The translations under genes and the position numbers were made by a program. Shown one piece after another: positions 37,986 through 49,620 of a stretch of 64,000 bases of DNA. The stretch is taken from assembly GCF_022539315.1 (NCBI RefSeq), contig NC_066321.1, forward strand, positions 1,979,001 through 2,043,000, given 5' to 3'. Origin of the DNA: Serinus canaria (Eukaryota; Chordata; Aves; Passeriformes; Fringillidae). The stretch's first letter is position 1. Every line of letters starts with the position of its first letter. The notes under the pieces are model-generated. The model was not told the DNA's origin. It worked only from the letters and a program-made list of their open reading frames with translations, and made no database searches.

Positions 37986-40900
37986 TGTGGCAAACACCCA
38001 GCTTCCAGAAGGCCAGGTCCTTGGGAAGAGGCAGGATTTATGGTACAGCCAATGAAGAGAAGAGCAGGAGCAGCTGAAACTTCAAAGAGATTTGAAGAGG
38101 TGCCCAAACCTCGTGGGACCATTTCTGTGGAACCTGCACAGACTTCTCAGAGGAAAATCAGGGAATGTCACAGGCGTGATGGGAATTTCTAACCCTGAAA
38201 TCCTCAATAATCCTATGAGATTACAAAAAAGGACATTGGTGCTCCTGGCTACTCCAGGTATAAGAAAAAAATCTTCCAAGACAAAAGAATGGCTGGGTTT
38301 GGCAATGTTTCTGCAGGTACCCGAGTTGTGTCACTAATTAATCATTCTTGGAAACAAAGGAGAAATAAAGGAGTGGAAAATAATGCCATTATATAATAGG
38401 AAAGTTGCATCAGAGTTTCATTCTTCAATTGGAAAAAAAAGCCAGTTCAATAGGTAGGTTTTCAAGGATCCCAAATTAATCCATTCCCTTTTCCCCCAAG
38501 TATTTGGTTGTTGGTTGTTAATTAATTTCTTTGCACAAATCTCTGGATTTTAAACACACAGGTACTTTGTGAGCTTTTCCTGAAGTCACAGGTTAATCCT
38601 TTTGAGGAAAATGATCCATAAAGCTGCGAGGAGCTGTAATCCCAACCTGTCTGCATTATCCAAACTCCACTTGTAAGGGACCAAGCAAACAGTGACCTCA
38701 CATCACCTGGGACACATTAAAATATTCCAGCTTGGGAAGTCGTGGTTCCATGCCCAGGTTTCCTTTCCTGCTGGCACCTCTTTAATGACAGGCTGTGTTC
38801 TGCTCCATGAGCAGCTGGAGAGGCAGCAGGCTCTCCCTGTGACAGGACAACCACAACAAGGAGCTCTTGGCACACCATGGAGTTCTGAATTTCCTGAGGA
38901 GCAGCTCTCAGGTCTTGGTTCCTGTGGGAGAGGCTTGAGCAGCACCTCTGGAGCTTTTCCTTCTCCCCAGCTGGGGATGGGAGGGGAGCCCTTGGCTGCT
39001 GCACCATCAGCCTTGGATGATCCCTTTTCCCATGGATCCTGCTGTGGTCTGGCTGCAATTTGCCAAATTGCCATTTGCCAATCTCATTCCCACTTTGGCC
39101 TATTCCCATGGACCCATCATCATACAGGCCATGCTTGGAATATATTAAATTCCTTTTTCCCTCTTTTAGCCATACCTGTAACGTGTCAGTGCTTCCAGGG
39201 CTCATTTCACTGGGATGTTGCTGCACCAGGGAGGAGCTGGAGCTATGGATGCATCCAACCAAATCCTGTTTCTATCTGCCATGAGATTGATAATCTATAA
39301 TTTATTATAACCATCCCCACCTCAGTTCCTGCTCTTCCTTTCAATATAACTTCACAGCTCTTTTTTGCTAACTATTTTTGGAAATGGTTTTATTTATGTT
39401 GTCTATTTTGTGTTTAGATTTTAAATTATAATTTCAGTAAATTCCTCTTCTCCTCATTCAGGGAAAAGTGGCCCTGTTAATGTAAAGGGCCATATGGTGT
39501 CAGTTTAAAAGATTCAGTGCAAATTTGATATTGGCATAGGAATCTTGCAATGTAAAAAAATCTTTGGGAAAGGTCAAGTTGGTGTCAGCAGTGGCAGAGC
39601 AGAGGCTGTGGTGACAATGAGCCCTGTGGGTGGTGGTGGCATCACTGCATCCAGGGGGAGTTTGCTACTCCAAAGCCTCCCAAAAGCCAGTATTTAAAAT
39701 TAATTTATAAATAGACTTTAGAAAACAAGTTTAATTTCATGTATATTCAGCAATCCCTTTAGATCTGTTGCTGACAACATAAATTCTTGTTTTAACTCAG
39801 AATTAACAGAATTTTTCATTCTCTAGTTTTGCTTTGACAAGTTTGCAATATAAATCTTATCTATATAAATCTTATGTGCAAACTTTCCTGAATGTATTTT
39901 AAAAGTATCTTATTTAAGCAAGTGCTTAATTCGAGCATGACATGTGATTTGCCAAACAAACTTATGACTAAGGCAACACAGAGTGAGTTCAGTAGGACCA
40001 AAATTTGCTCCAGAGTGATTCATCAATGAGTAAGAGTGATGCTATCTGGAGTTTTAATCTAAGCACAGATTTGAATAATGACCTGAATTTTTTGGAAGAG
40101 CAGCTAGCTAAGCAAGAAAAGGGGGGGAAAAAAAATCTGTAAAGAATTCTGGGCTTGATATCACCACCTATTTTCAGCTGTATGAGTCAGTGAGCCATCA
40201 CATGGATTTGCACAGAAATATCAAAGCAAATCCCACTTCAAACCCACACCACTTCCCAATATATCCCCTCACTCATCGATCCCAGCAAAGCAGGCAACGT
40301 CTGTTTGTCTGAAATAAAAGAGAGCAGGGCTCCAGGAACAATGAACTTTCTTAAAACAAAGCCTTTAATTTTCTGTGAAACTCCTGCCCAGGCTGATTTA
40401 CCAAGAAGAAACAGGCAGTCCAAAAGTGCCACTTGCTGAGCTCAATCAGCAGAGCCTTTCTGACGTGTGCAGAGACCCAGGGAGGGAAATTGTTTTGCAA
40501 AATTGAAAAAAAAATTCGTCTAAACTGACAGAGATGGCAATGTGTGCAAATATTCTTTAATAACAATGATTGAGAGAGCTGCAGCTGCCATGCAGGACGT
40601 GAAATCTGACACATTTCTTCAATATTAGGGGCTTATTGGGATATGAATGTGAGCTGCCTCTGGATCCAGGGGAGGAACATCACTTGCAGTGGTTCATATT
40701 GAGAGACATGAAGGCAATTACTTGCTCGAAGAAAACATAACTCAGTCTGTTACAGAAGAGCTCTGCTAAGTCCCATCCTAGCAGAAGATGAAGCTTTGAC
40801 AAACTTCCTTTTTTTCCCCAGAATGTTCTGCAGTGTTTTGCAAGTTGCTGCCAGATGTGAGGTCCTCTGGAAATTAAAAGAGGGATTTAGGCAAGATTTT

Positions 40901-41169
40901 AATGTGATATTCAGAACTGCAACATTTGCATGCCAGAGGATGGGAAAACCAGATAGTTCTGTGCTTTTATTTCTTTTATTGACCAGAGGATCCTCTGTGG
41001 GTTTGTAAATCCTACCACCTTAGGACAACCTACTGGTCCCCAATAGTTTATAATACCCTGTAACTGAAGATTATTAGGATCTGCCACTATAGAGAGGATT
41101 TAGCTGTGAATTAACAAGCAAACAAAGGAGAAATGGAAAATGACACTGGGTCATCTCATTAGTTGGCAA

Positions 41170-41246
41170 GGCAGGGATCAGCCACAGGTTGGACTCAGCC
41201 TTGGAGATCTTCTCCAGCCTCAGGGATCCTGGGATTCTGTGATTCT
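41170..41246 (+). mobile_element. CR1 LINE 3' fragment
   Basis: GATCAGCCACAGGTTGGACT to GGGATTCTGTGATTCTT is the last ~75 bp of a sense CR1. Confidence 0.7.
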
Positions 41247-41379
41247 TCCTTGCACAAGTGGAGTGTGATCTTTGCTGGGAGTTCCTCAGTGCCAGATGGA
41301 CCAGAACAGGCGTTCATGAGATGTTCAAACACAATAAGGAGAAATTCCTACTTTAGGGGAAGCAGTGCAGGAAAGCTCC

Positions 41380-41560
41380 TCTTGGGGAAGTGCTGGATGG
41401 CAGAGTGGGACCTTAAATCCCATCCCAGTCCCACCCTGCCATGGGGACACCTTCACTATCCCAGGTGGCTCCAAACCCCATCCAGCCTGGCCTGGAACAC
41501 TGCCAGGGATCCAGGCAGCCACAGCTTCTCTGAGCCATGGGTCAGGGTGGTGTGGAAAAG
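41380..41560 (-). mobile_element. CR1 LINE 3' fragment
   Basis: GACCTTAAATCCCATCCCAG, CATGGGGACACCTTCACTAT, CAGCCTGGCCTGGAACACTG and CACAGCTTCTCTGAGCC form a reverse-oriented CR1 3' region. Confidence 0.75.
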
Positions 41561-44094
41561 ATGCTTTCAGAGCAAAAAGAGTCTCAAAGCCCTCAAGAGA
41601 TGGGAAATGGATGTGCCATGCTATTCCAGCCCCTGCAGGTTGTTCAGGAAGCAGCTGGAGCTGCTGTTTGGAGTTCTGCCTGCAAATCCATTTCTCTGAC
41701 TTCCATGGCAAAGTCCCACCCTCAGTGAGGGGCACGTTCCTGCAGGAGCTGGCAGGGTTCTCACCTGGAATGGCACAGGGAAGCCAATCCCCACCCAGCC
41801 ATTCCTCCAGCAGGGCACAAACCTTATGTGTCTTCTTGTGCAGCAACACTAATTTTACCTTCCTTCCTATTTTATCAATATTTTTTTATTCTGGAATCCA
41901 GTGTCCCATACTAATTCTAGTTCTTAATATAAACATTGTGAAAATAAAATCAAATCTGATTGACTGGGAACAACCAACAGCCATCTGCACACTTCAGTGG
42001 ATTCCAACAGGAGCACAAGCTCCAAGCATGGCTCAGATGATCTAAAGGCATTTAGGAGAGAAACAGGCACATCCTGCTGAGGCTACTGAGAGGTGAACTC
42101 CTGCTCCTCAAACACCAGGGGTAACAAATCCCCCAGTCTGGCTGCCCAAACGACCAATGATTGCAGGAATAATCACAGGGAGAGAGAGGAGAGAGCCTGG
42201 CCTGCTCGGATGGAAGGAAGGCAGGAGAGGGAAGGATCACTGCCACTGATCACACATCCAGAGGGAGAGACTGAACAACCCTCTGAGCAGATGGAAACCA
42301 ACACTGAGGTTGGAAATCAGGAGACAATTGCTGCTGTGGAGTGATATCCCAATCAGAACAACAGGAGGAAAAACTCAGATATGCTCTGATGGAGCTTAAA
42401 AACTTCCAAGGATTATGCAATGCTCTGCTGAGGCTTCCCCACAGGCAGAGCCTTTGCAGCACTATTTTGGGGCTGGAATTTTTGGGTTTAAGCAAAACAT
42501 TTTAGCCTCAGTGATGCAGAAAACAAACAAAGTCTCCTCCTGGCACCAGGAGCCAGAGCTGTGGAGCAATTGGGAAAAGCAGGGCAGTGAGATTGAAGGG
42601 AGAAATAAATTTCCAAATGTCTTTGGAATGGCAATCCAATTTTCACGGAGCATTTAAGCCCTGACCCAGACGTGTGAGCAGGGAACTGTGGCAAGAGTCC
42701 TCGCCAGGGTGGGTGGCAGCAGGGTAAATTTAGCTGGGTTTGTTTGGAGATCAGACTGTGCTTCTCACACTCTGCTGAGGAGATGCTCCAGAAAAGCTTC
42801 CAAACACCCCCGTGTTTCTGAACTCTCCCAGAAGTTGAATAGGTGCAATTGTCTGCAGGGCTGAAGGAAGAGTGCTCTCAGATTTCAAACAAAAAAGAGA
42901 TCGTGCAACTGGAGTTAAAAGCAGCAATTTCTGAGACAAGAAAGCTTTCAGTTCCTGGTTATTTACCTGATCTGATGGGTCTTGATGCCCTTCTGCAGCA
43001 CCACCAGCAGCTGATTGAAAACAACCTTGCTCTTTAACTTTCCTTTTTCTCAGAAGCAGAAACTTTGAGCCACTTTACTCTTTCTTTGGTTCCAGAAACA
43101 AGTAGAAGGGAACATGAGCTTCTGATCAGCTGTGCCTTACCAGGGCTTGGTTTTATTGAAGAAAGAAGTAGAAATAAACTTCTTTGAGGATTAAGAGTTA
43201 GAAATTAGGAGGTCTTTAACTGAGGGAAATCTTTAAGAAGTCTCATTCCATCTTTTAAAGATCATTTAAAAAACCCATGAGCCACTCCCTGGAGCTGATA
43301 AGTACAGGCCATGTAATTAGTTACAGCTCTGTAACCTGTCATTAACCACATTTGGGCAGACACTGAATTTGCTCATTCAGATCAGCTGAATGGTGCCCCA
43401 AAAGCTGCACTCAGGGAGCCTCCCCTGATGTCTGGGAGGAAGGGATAACCCAGCTTTCCTGTCAGTGGGAACAGGTGGGGCTGAAGGAAGGGAGCACCAA
43501 ACCCATCTTTTCTTTTCCCCCTTTCCCAGGCTGGGAATGTCCCTGCCTGGCCCAGCTCACACTGAGGAGTCTCCTGAGGAGGCTCTGACCAGCTCCTGGA
43601 TCAGGGACATTTGCTCTTCTGAAAACACTTGACATCTCTGAGATGTTCATCTCCTAAAAGCTTTAGGATCCAAATCAATAACCTATTCCACTTTCATTCA
43701 GTAAATAATTGTGCTCATTTTTCTGCAGGTCCAATGATCCTCAGGATACACTCTGCTCACTCTTGCAGTTTAATCCATGATTTTATGAGACACTGAAGTC
43801 ATCCTCATCAGGCAGTTAATAAGAGGATCCCTGTCAATAGCTAATGTCAACATCTTCCTCTGGAAACTAATTAATGGAAGTGCAGCATTCCCATCCTTTG
43901 GAATGTGGCTCAGTTCAAAGCTCTGCCTAACAAAGACAAGAAATCATTACAAAACATGCAGAGGTGCTTTGGGGTTTGTTAGGAAATGTCCTTTGTCCTT
44001 TGGATATTTAGGAATTGCTTAATATTAAATTATCTTTTAACGGCTGAAACTGTTTCAGCCTCAGGGCTGGAAGGTGTTTTTAATCTCCCCCAGT

Positions 44095-44340
44095 TCCACA
44101 GAGCTTGGCCTTAAATGCCCAGAGAGGTTTTGGGTGATGGGAACATTCCTGCCATGGCAGGGACAGCTCCCAGTGTCCCAGGTGCTCCAAGCCCTGCCCA
44201 GCCTGGCCTTGGGCACTGCCAGGGATCAGGGGCAGCCCCAGCTGCTCTGGGCACCTGTGCCAGGGCCTGCCCACCCTGCCAGGCAGGAATTCCCAGTCTC
44301 CCATCCCTCCCTGCCGTGCCTCAGTTTGAATCCATTCCCT
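44095..44340 (-). mobile_element. CR1 LINE 3' fragment
   Basis: CCTGCCATGGCAGGGACAGC, CAGCCTGGCCTTGGGCACTG and CTCTGGGCACCTGTGCCAGG show a reverse-oriented CR1 3' region. Confidence 0.8.
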
Positions 44341-45665
44341 GCTGGTGTGACATGCAGGATGCAGTGCAGGCACAGAGCTCACTTGGGCCACAGCCGTGAT
44401 AACATCTTGTTGTACACATTCCATAATTAATTTTAATTTACTTAATTAAGAATCGAGTCTTTGGGGAAGGAAGATGAAAAAGTTCCTTCATAAACTGACA
44501 ATGGGCAATTGTTCCCAGCTTCTTATCCTGGAGGCACGGGGGATAATGGGAGCTATAGAAACCCTTGGGCAGATTGATGATATGGATGTGATAGGAATCC
44601 CCTGGTGCTGGCACAGGGATGGCACCTCCTCACTCTTCCCTCACCATTCCCCCTCTTCCCCAGGAATTCAGCTCGGGTTCAACATTAAAATTTCTCAGCA
44701 AAAGCTGATTTTCATTTGAGGACTCACAGTGGGCATGGATTTAACCCTTGCCAGAAAAATCAACCAAACATTAAATCAGAGGATGACAGAAACTGAGGAA
44801 ATGATGCTAATAAAATTTGAACGTGGAAATTCCCAATACTTTTCAGGAGCATCCATAAAAATAAAATGATACAAAAGAAATCTGACAGATGTAGCATCAT
44901 ATGGAGTTGCTTAATGGCAACGCTCAGCCTTGCAAAAAAAGATTTACAGCCACAGCCACTACTAAAAGTTGACATTTGCATTGAATAATTCATCATTTGC
45001 TGCTTGCTGGGCTTTGTTGCCTTTCTTTTATTCCTCAGTGATATCAGCTCTGCTCTCAGCAAAGCCAATCAGTTCCAGCAGATGCAGATATTTTGTTGTT
45101 ACTCCCAAAGCCTGACTCTCCTTTTAGCTAAACCTGACTTAAATCTGCCCTGGCGAGGACTCCTTGCCTGTCACAGATTTGATTTGCGCCATTACCGGGC
45201 TTCAGCCTCATTCCCCCACAAGCATTCCAAGTATTTTAACAAGGATCACATGTGCCCTGGACGGGTGTTTCCATGCCTCACAACAGGACAGACTCACCCT
45301 TTGGATGGATGCAGCTGAGGACACTCCTGATCCCAGGATAAAAGGTGTTGGGAGCCACACCTGGAGCCCACATCTGGACAGAAACTTGGCAAGGTGGCTG
45401 CAAAACCAGGACTTTGTGGGCAATTCTATAAAAGTCATTGTCCCCTTGCTGGTTTTGGGGTGGCAAAAACCACATTTGTCCTTCTCCAAAAATTTAAAAT
45501 ATATTTTAAAAAATGATATTGCATTGACTGATTTATTGCCTAACACTTTGCTATCTGTTTTTATTTGTTGTCATAACCAGGTTGTAAATGATCAAGGTTT
45601 ATTCCTTCCTAACACCTCATTTTTATCTTTGGGAACTACAGACTCTCCTTTTGTCACAATTAAAC

Positions 45666-45798
45666 AAAAAAGGAAGGAAAGGAAAGGAAAGGAAAGGAAA
45701 GGAAGGAAAGGAAAGGAAAGGAAAGGAAGGAAAGGAAAGGAAAGGAAAGGAAAGAAAGGAAAGGAAAGGAAAGGAAAGGAAAGGAAAGGAAAAAGGAA
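45666..45798 (+). repeat. (GGAAA)n homopurine microsatellite
   Basis: A 133-nt run on the plus strand contains only A and G, built from GGAAA pentamers with occasional GGAA and AAAGAAA interruptions. Intergenic. Confidence 0.97.
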
Positions 45799-47289
45799 TA
45801 AAGTTTTATTCAGATGTAACTCTTCCCTTTTTCCTTTGAAGCAGAGAGCTCAATCCCATGTCTAAGAACAGATAATGATAACCCCCCAAAACGTTGTTAT
45901 CTTTATGACTTTTTCTCTCTCTAGAGAAAAATCATTGAGAGAAGCAAGAACTTCTTTTCCTGGAAGTGAAAATGAGCTGTATTTCTGCTGGGAGTTCAGA
46001 ACTGCATCTCCTTCAAAAAGGCCTCAGATGATTGTGGTTTGATGAGACAGAAACTTCTGAAGTGGGATCAGAGAATGTCTGTTCCAGAGTCCTGCTTGGT
46101 GCCTGGAAAGCTGGTTCCTCCCAGCACAGACCCTGCAGCCCCCCTGTCACCTGCTGTGGCTCCAAGTGAAGCAGAAACCAGCTGGGCAGAAATTCTGTGG
46201 GTTTGTGACCCCAAAGAATTGATTCCTCAGATATTTAGGGAATTATCAGGGATGGACTCTGCACTTACCTGCACCAGGGATGTGGGTGTGGCTGGGAAAG
46301 CCTTTGCTGTCCATCCCATTTGTCCCTGGTTCACCACCCCATGGCTCAGCCCAGCATCACTCACTGGGATCAATTCCTGCCTGGAATTTTGGAACTCTCA
46401 CCCTGTGCCAGCCTGTGCCAGTGCCTCCCTGGGATTTCACCCAGCAATTCCTGAGGATGCTCCTGCTCTTCCTCCCCTGCCCTGCTTCCTCCAGTGTCAG
46501 TCAAAACCCTTCCCACTTCCCAGATTTTTCCCAAAGCAGGAATTTCCAGACAGTGCTGCTCTAAATAGAAGTTTTTTTCCAGTTGTAAATCCTACCCCTT
46601 ATCTCCCTTTGGGATGACACTCAATTAAAACCAACCCTTATCTCACAGCAGGTAAAAACGAGGGAGATGGAATCTCTCCAGGATCTTCTTTCACAGGGGG
46701 ATTCCAAATCAAATCTTGGATTTTTTTAATTATTATTTTTTTTAACAGAACAACAAAAAATTGCTTTGAAGCGTTCACAGCCAAGACCTGGCAGAGGGAA
46801 ATGAGGGCTCTGAGCTCCCAGTGCTGAGCTTTATACAACACAGAGTGTCACCATTCCAGGCTGAAGGAGAGGCTGTAATGCAGGATCACGCCAGGCTGGT
46901 GGGAATTTTTGGGAGCATCACCACAGACCCAGCCTGAGGCTGAGCAATATTTAAGGACATCACACAAGAGCATGGAGCTGCTCTTTGTCCTGGGGAGCAC
47001 GAGGACAAGCAGACACCAGGAGCGGGCCAGGAGTGCCTGGTGTGGTGTCTGTGGGCTTGGAAGTCCCTGCAGCTCCCAGGCTGGTGACCTGGGGATAGAA
47101 CAATTTATTTTGTGCTGGATTTTTTTGGTTTTTAGCCTCCAAGGGTTTTTCCATCACTGACTGGAGCCCGGTGTGAACGGTGAGGATGGAACTGAAGGAT
47201 CTGTTCGTGTTTGGGATTCCTGGAATCTCCTGCTCGGAGCACTGGGTGTTTTGGGGGGAATCTTGGCCCCTGGAGGTGCAGCTGCTCAC

Positions 47290-47600
47290 TCAGAGGAGTG
47301 GGATGGGATGGATGGGAATGCCTGGGATGAGATCCTGGCTGGTGTGAGCAGGAGCCTCCGCAGCCGCCGGCTCCCCGAACTTACCCGTGGGACGCGGCGC
47401 CGCCGAGGCCTCCCCGGAGCACGGACAGGCAGAGGGACCTGCCTGGAATGCCTGCAAGGAATTCCCTTGGCTCTCATGGATTGAACTCCACCTCACAGCT
47501 GTGGGTTGCTGCTTTAATTCCACAGCGGTGCCCGTGGCCCCGTTTAAGAGTGGGCATCCCATGGTGGCACCGAACAATCCGTCGGAAGACAAAGTCCCTG
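47290..47600 (-). other. GC-rich block with GTAAGT donor, possible noncoding first exon
   Basis: This stretch has local CpG enrichment (GCAGCCGCCGGCTCCCCG, GCGGCGCCGCCGAGGCC) between AT-rich flanks. On the minus strand CGTCCCACGG is followed by GTAAGT, a consensus splice donor, at about 47380-47385. It sits directly beyond the inferred MBD5 poly(A) site and about 16 kb upstream of EPC2. It could be an alternative EPC2 5' exon, a lncRNA start or chance; no coding similarity was recognised. Confidence 0.35.
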
Positions 47601-47639
47601 CCCCGAAGAGAACAGCACAGGAACTGTTTTTTCTGGTGA

Positions 47640-47645
47640 TTTAAT
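47640..47645 (-). terminator. MBD5: Putative distal MBD5 poly(A) signal (ATTAAA)
   Basis: The minus strand reads ATTATGATTAAATCACC, followed downstream by T/GT-rich sequence (GTGCTGTTCTCTT). The AT-rich character of the UTR ends here. This is the last good hexamer before the composition changes; another AATAAA lies near 47100 and cannot be excluded. Confidence 0.5.
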
Positions 47646-48289
47646 CATAATATTGACAACTTTATCAAAAATTACAAAACTGATATTAAAAAAATTCTCT
47701 AATTCTTAGTAAGACTAGAATGGGTTTTTTTTAAAAAATAGAAAAGCACTTTTATGCTACGGCTCTTCTGGAATTCTCACATTACAACCCTACATAGCAA
47801 AATACAAACTGTAGCTAAGAAAGGTAATTCAGTCCTAAGGTAATTCAGTCCACCACGAGCCCTCTAATATCTCTAGACCATCAAACTCAGGGACTCCAAA
47901 AGGATTTCACATGACTTATAAACCTTCTGCAAAGATGATTTCGGAAAGACCTTGGAATTTGAAGTTTCTCTTAACCCCTAAAACCTTAGACTGTGAGGAT
48001 AACAGACCTGGGACATCAGAGGTGGGGTGGGTTGGTTTTTTTTTTTTTTCTTTTTTTAAAATTATTTTTAAACTATGTGGATATTTTTTTTTTGTTTGTT
48101 TGTAGCTGATACCAGCCAGGAAGTTGAAAATACGAAGAAAATCCATCGAAAGAAATGAAAATATTTTTGTTTCGTTTCGTTTATGGCGTTCACACAACGC
48201 ACCATAATAGAAAGAGGAATATTTCCTTTAATTTGAATGTCATCTGAATGACTCAACCACATTGTCACCCACTTAAGCAAAAGAAAGCA

Positions 48290-48310
48290 TAATAAATAAA
48301 TAAATAAATA
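48290..48310 (+). repeat. (AATA)n microsatellite
   Basis: About five AATA units in the MBD5 3' UTR. Confidence 0.9.
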
Positions 48311-48989
48311 GACAAGAATATGCAACACTTTACATCCTCAAGGAATCACGGCGTTCCCTAAATCTACCGAGGTCCTGATCGGCGTCGTGGGCTCGCTGTA
48401 CTCAGCCACTTTCGGGTGATTGTGCCATGGTAATGACAAATCCAGTGGTGTTCCACTTTCCACAATGGAGTAAATTTTTTTTTTGAGTGTTTTTTTGTCT
48501 TTTTTATTTTTTTTTTCTCCACCTTTTAAATATAGGAATTCTCTCTTAAATTAGAAAGTAGGCAAAAAGTACTTTTTTTTTTTTTTTAAATTTTCATTTT
48601 TAAGTCTTCTATTAGAAAAAATAGAGATTTATTAAACAAAAAATAATAAGGTAGAAAGAAGGGTTGGGCCTCCATCAAAAAAGTAGATTATGCTTTAATG
48701 CAAAGAGAAAGAAATGGCTCTATGGGCAAAATTCAAGTATGAGTGACCAGTTTTTTAATCGTAAAGTCGGTGCAACATTTCTTAAAATGTTACAACACTG
48801 CATGACCTGTAATGCTCACAATATTTACATTAACTGCTTACATGAAACCATAAAAACTCTAAAAGAGAGAAAAAAAAAATCGGTATGGACTGAAACAAAC
48901 TACTCCTAGCACCCACATCAATGCCATTATTAACCGAGGAAATCAAGTGCACGAGAATACTTTACATAATCTTAGGGATGTAAAGTAAA

Positions 48990-49620
48990 ACACGGGGAGG
49001 GAGCACAGACCTAAGGGCCGAAGGAGACACAAACTCGGCTCTGGGACACGAAGCAGAGGGAGGAGGCAAAGGGGATCCCGAGGGAGAGGGGCTCCAGCGC
49101 TCGCCCACGCACGGATCGGGATGGGGATGGGGATGGGGAGAGCCAAGGGCCACCAGGACACGGCCACGCGCCACGGGAAAACGGGAGCTCGGTGCGGAGG
49201 GAGGAGAGCCAAATGAACCTGCCCGCGGAAGGGAGCCAGGGACAGGAGGCAGCCCGGGAGCCCCGAGGTAGCTGCGAGCCCGGGCCCGAGCCCCGCTGGC
49301 CAGCGCTGCCCTGCGGCACCCGGCGGGACTCGGCCAAGGGGAGAGGGAGCCACGACCCGCGGGATCCTCGGGATCCTGGGATGCTGCCAGGGATGCTGCG
49401 CTGCCCGGGGTGCTGATCACTGCCAGTCCTTAGCCACAGAGCCCCAGGCGGGGCTCGGGGAGAAGGAAATCTGAGGTAAGCGGTGCTCCCGGCCCCAGGC
49501 GGGAGGAGAAGCTCCCCCGGGGCTGGGAATGCGGCTGGGAGTTGTCTCGGGAAGCCCCGGCCAGAGGGTGCCGAGGGCTCCCGGCACCATCGCCACCGGC
49601 CGTGTGAAAAAGAAAAATGA
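48990..49620. other. GC-rich block inside the MBD5 3' UTR
   Basis: About 600 bp of GC- and CpG-rich DNA is bounded on both sides by AT-rich UTR sequence. It includes a (GGGAT)n run near 49115-49140. On the plus strand CTGAG is followed by GTAAGC near 49475, a good donor for an antisense transcript. The open frames here on both strands reflect base composition and show no recognisable domain. Confidence 0.6.

Larger units (their letters stand above)
31881..47600. other. Intergenic region between MBD5 3' end and EPC2 promoter
   Basis: About 15.7 kb with no supported protein gene. It contains seven CR1 fragments, a homopurine tract at 45666-45798, a poly(A) run near 33453-33470 and a (GA)n run near 32707-32720. 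A GC-rich block with a good splice donor lies at its right end (47290-47600). The remainder is unique sequence in which I see nothing. Confidence 0.8.

Noticed and set aside
45164..45865. A 233-codon plus-strand open frame
   Set aside because: Its second half is translation of the (GGAAA)n tract, which contains no stop in any frame.
46039..46617. A 192-codon plus-strand open frame in the intergenic region
   Set aside because: No recognisable domain, unremarkable upstream sequence and no splice or promoter context; likely chance in stop-poor DNA. A conservation test across birds would settle it.
48962..49420. A 152-codon minus-strand frame in the MBD5 3' UTR
   Set aside because: It lies downstream of the conserved MBD5 stop, is compositionally driven (Pro/Ser/Arg/Ala) and shows no known domain; kept only as a GC-rich block.
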